This document shows, one piece after another, positions 61,424 to 64,000 of a stretch of 64,000 nucleotides of DNA. Position numbers and translations under genes: made by a program. Within the stretch, counting starts at the first letter, position 1; each line of letters opens with the position of its first letter. The notes under the pieces were generated by a model. The model worked only from the letters and a program-made list of their open reading frames with translations. It searched no databases and was not told the DNA's origin. The stretch is from Henricia sp. BOLD:AAB3569 (taxonomy: Eukaryota; Echinodermata; Asteroidea; Spinulosida; Echinasteridae). The stretch covers positions 372,001 through 436,000 of the forward strand of contig JBBELK010000450.1 of NCBI GenBank assembly GCA_037783545.1, read 5' to 3'.

Positions 61424-64000
61424 CTAACTAAAACTAGATCTCGGTTTAGGCACTGGTTTACCGCCATGATACGAAGAGGCGGTGGGAAGAGTTGAACTGG
61501 TTGATGGCTTACGCTCCGAGGCATAAACAGCACTGGCTCCTAACGAGACCTGAAGTGGCCGTTCCTTCTCTGAGATCTCCTGTTCTTGAGGTTGACTTAA
61601 GGAACTACTGATTTCCTTGAGAAGGCCCTTGCCAGCAGACTGAATGTACATGTGCTTCCCAGGAAAGATAACCTTCCTGAAATTGTTTTCGTTGGCTATC
61701 TGCTTGCTCCAATCATCCAAGAGATTCGGAGAAACAAAGGGGTCGTTCTTACCTCCGAACACAGTCAAACTGCATGGAAGGCGATCGCGATGTCGACATC
61801 TGTACTTCTTGCATGTAAAGATGGCTGCCTGGATGCTTCCTACAAGACGCTGCATCAAGCGAGGATTGTTGAGCGTGGATTGATCTAAGAAGCTAAATCT
61901 GACTAGAATTGGCTCCGCAATTTTCATCGGGTCACCGCGGGCGGAGATAATCCTCTGCATCTTGCGGAAGGCTGAACTGGAGATGTTGAGTTCTTCAGGA
62001 TGCGGGTAGGATTGATTAGGAGCGTACCATCCACTGATGAAAAGGTGGCTCGGTAGCAGATCATGGTTCTTCCATAATAGATGCGCCAATTCAAACGCCG
62101 TGAGACCTCCCAGGCTGTGTCCAAAGAACGAAAATCGACCGCGTTGCAGATGTGGCAGGAGAGCATCGGCAAGCCGACTGACAATATCAACTATGTTGTC
62201 GGAGGGTTTTTCGTTCTCCCGGCCTTCCCATCCCGGCATCTGTAGAGAAATCAGCTGCACGTTGTTCTGCTGGAGATGGGGCAGCCACGGTGCGAACATC
62301 GATGGACCTCCGCCAACAGACGGGAAACAAACAAGTTGGTGCGTGGGAGACTCAACCTTGTCGTCAATCTTAAACCACAGCTGCTGAATCGAGATCTCCG
62401 TCTCTTCTTTGCTTTTGGCAGCTTCTTTTTGCTCCTCCGAAGCACAACTCATCACTTTTGTGTACACATTTTGGGTCAAGTTCTTGACTGTCAGAGTATC
62501 ATTCAGAAGCTCCATGGCTGTCATCGTGACCATAAAACTCTCCTGGATCACCGCACTCAGCTCCGTCGACATGTGCGAATCTAAACCAATGGACAAGAGA
62601 GTGGCATTCTGACTAACATCAGCACTGAGACCAAGACGCTGCACCAGATGATTAGACAACGTCTTAAAGATCAACTCTAAGGCCTCAGATTTTGGTAGCA
62701 ATCTTATTCTCATCTGAATGTCGTTATCCGTAGCCAGGAAACTTTCCCTGTTTGGGAACAGAGACTTCAGAACAGAGAAGGTTCCTGTAGGTTCACTGAA
62801 GTGGTGTGACAACATGGGACTGTTGGCCTTGGCATATTCTTTCCTATTCACCGCACCAGTTAGTCCAAGGTGTGGGTAGTCTGTAGCGAGGATACACCCT
62901 AGACCTTTCAGTATCTCGGGTGGAGGAAGACTTTGCATTCCCATTTTCTCCCAGTGATGAACAAATCCCGCCCTTGCTGCATGGCCAGCCGTGTTGATGA
63001 TCCCAGGACAGATTATAGTAGCCGGAAGACCAAGCTTTCGCCTCATACTACAAAGGCTTGCCAGGAAGCTGTTAGCAGCACAGTACGCCCCCTGGCCTTC
63101 GTTCCCCAACATCTCAACAATTGAAGAGATCATAACGAAATAGCGAACCGAGAAACCCATCTTAAGGGTCAGCTGGTGAAGCACCAACGCGCCGAATGCC
63201 TTCGGGATCATCACTTCATTCCACATGTCGGCAGTCACCTGCCGCAAGTGGCAGTCATTGTAGACCACGGCACAGTGAAAGATACCCTCCAATGGCAGCT
63301 CCTCATTGTCACGGATGGCACACAGTGCTTTCTCAACCTCGTGGTCTTTAGCCAAATCCACTTTGAGGTGCGTTATACGAGCTCCCGTATCTCGGAAAGA
63401 TTTGAATTTCAGTACGGCCTCTTCCTCTGGGGTCGATCGTGAGATGATGTAAATGTGGCGGGCACCGGACTTGACCAACCATTCCACTGTTGTCAGGCCA
63501 AAACCTTTAGATCCACCTGTCACTAAGTAAGCGGCATCCCCGTTCGCTGTAAAACTGATGTCATCAAAGTCTAAAGTAGTTGGGATACTTTCTTCATCAA
63601 TGGACACCGTCATATCCTCAACAGTAGCGTGCGGGGAGCGGGATAGTTTGGATATCGGAGCAGTGGGAACCGTAAGAGACTTGAGAGCTTGGAAGCCATT
63701 GTGAACACTGAACATCTGCAAAAGGCGTATCATGGAATCTTGAAGTCTAGGCTTCATCTCGTCAAATCTACCAAGCCCCATGTCGATGGAGAGAAAGTAT
63801 ATGTTGGGTGGCATGACGGTGAAGCGAGCTTCACTGGGGCCATTCCGGCCGTGAATGTGAACGATCGTACCAAATGGTCGCAGTTTACCGACCAGTTTCT
63901 TCAGGTTGTTGATGTCTTGTGTCATCTCTCCAGCGAACAGAAGCACGTCCACGGATCCATCGTTGATGAGTGAGTGAAAATTATCACCTGACGTGATGAC
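61424..64000 (-). CDS. Type I polyketide synthase / FAS-like protein, C-terminal part (ER remnant, KR, ACP, thioesterase)
   Basis: The frame is open from the window edge (first codon 64,000-63,998) to TAG at 61,424, 858 codons in one exon; the start and upstream KS, AT and DH lie outside. Counting from the edge, 1-120 resembles the end of an enoyl-reductase region (VDVLLFAGEM, GTIVHIHG). 155-370 is a ketoreductase with NADPH motif TGGSKGFG (161-168) and catalytic Ser 292/293, Tyr 306 and Asn 310 (GQGAYCAANS). 430-515 is an acyl carrier domain with phosphopantetheine Ser 475 (GLDSHMS; Leu after Ser is usual). 555-805 is a type II-like thioesterase with GHSLGG (Ser 629) and the likely His 783 (PGKHMYI). 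The 55-residue tail is Ser/Pro-rich. It assembles and releases a polyketide or fatty acid, probably cytosolic; the product is unknown. Echinoderm pks genes serve pigment and skeleton; the link is inference. Confidence 0.92.
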   Translation of the reverse strand, partial: VITSGDNFHSLINDGSVDVLLFAGEMTQDINNLKKLVGKLRPFGTIVHIHGRNGPSEARFTVMPPNIYFLSIDMGLGRFDEMKPRLQDSMIRLLQMFSVHNGFQALKSLTVPTAPISKLSRSPHATVEDMTVSIDEESIPTTLDFDDISFTANGDAAYLVTGGSKGFGLTTVEWLVKSGARHIYIISRSTPEEEAVLKFKSFRDTGARITHLKVDLAKDHEVEKALCAIRDNEELPLEGIFHCAVVYNDCHLRQVTADMWNEVMIPKAFGALVLHQLTLKMGFSVRYFVMISSIVEMLGNEGQGAYCAANSFLASLCSMRRKLGLPATIICPGIINTAGHAARAGFVHHWEKMGMQSLPPPEILKGLGCILATDYPHLGLTGAVNRKEYAKANSPMLSHHFSEPTGTFSVLKSLFPNRESFLATDNDIQMRIRLLPKSEALELIFKTLSNHLVQRLGLSADVSQNATLLSIGLDSHMSTELSAVIQESFMVTMTAMELLNDTLTVKNLTQNVYTKVMSCASEEQKEAAKSKEETEISIQQLWFKIDDKVESPTHQLVCFPSVGGGPSMFAPWLPHLQQNNVQLISLQMPGWEGRENEKPSDNIVDIVSRLADALLPHLQRGRFSFFGHSLGGLTAFELAHLLWKNHDLLPSHLFISGWYAPNQSYPHPEELNISSSAFRKMQRIISARGDPMKIAEPILVRFSFLDQSTLNNPRLMQRLVGSIQAAIFTCKKYRCRHRDRLPCSLTVFGGKNDPFVSPNLLDDWSKQIANENNFRKVIFPGKHMYIQSAGKGLLKEISSSLSQPQEQEISEKERPLQVSLGASAVYASERKPSTSSTLPTASSYHGGKPVPKPRSSFS

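Noticed and set aside
61644-63973. Plus-strand frames opposite the PKS exon
   Set aside because: Shadows of a clearly conserved minus-strand coding region.

Overview
The window looks like nuclear DNA of a marine invertebrate deuterostome, most likely an echinoderm. It is AT-rich, has intron-split genes with GT-AG splice sites, and is packed with small inverted-repeat DNA transposons, tRNA-derived SINEs and minisatellites. Several repeats end in a motif like CCATTTCATAAAGCTGTTTA, which I associate from memory with echinoderm genomes. The species call is inference. I saw no bacterial gene organisation, rRNA, CRISPR array or retroviral/LTR element.

Layout. Bases 1-31,300 hold no confident host gene. 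They are a mosaic of repeats: a 4-kb TA-flanked element with 640-bp terminal inverted repeats (246-4,279), many MITEs, a 5'-truncated LINE (14,953-15,652), a 9-kb structure with long, nearly identical inverted arms (15,694-24,787), and a TTAA-flanked element split by a 1-kb palindrome (27,089-28,944). The 9-kb structure contains two coding-looking exons of unknown identity and a fragment of a pipsqueak-type DNA-binding domain.

Bases 31,525-44,878 (+) encode AIMP1/p43, the scaffold and tRNA-binding subunit of the multi-aminoacyl-tRNA-synthetase complex. It has six exons that join without a phase break into 314 residues. Just upstream lies a decayed tandem copy of its first coding exon. Bases 48,279-58,079 (+) encode GSTCD, a GST-C-like plus methyltransferase-like protein. 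Its eight exons also join perfectly, giving 1,018 residues against about 630 in human; the extra length is mainly a Ser/Glu/Pro-rich repeat region and a longer linker. AIMP1 and GSTCD are also near neighbours in human (4q24), so the linkage looks ancient. Convergent to GSTCD, 61,424-64,000 (-) is the 3' end of a large type I polyketide synthase/FAS-like gene (ER remnant, KR, ACP, thioesterase) that runs off the window.

The introns of both host genes are full of transposon insertions with readable target-site duplications: TTAA (piggyBac-like), TA, 5-8 bp (hAT-like) and 9 bp (Mutator-like). The window is therefore a good record of non-autonomous DNA transposon families, several nested in each other. 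The three host genes have no evident joint pathway.
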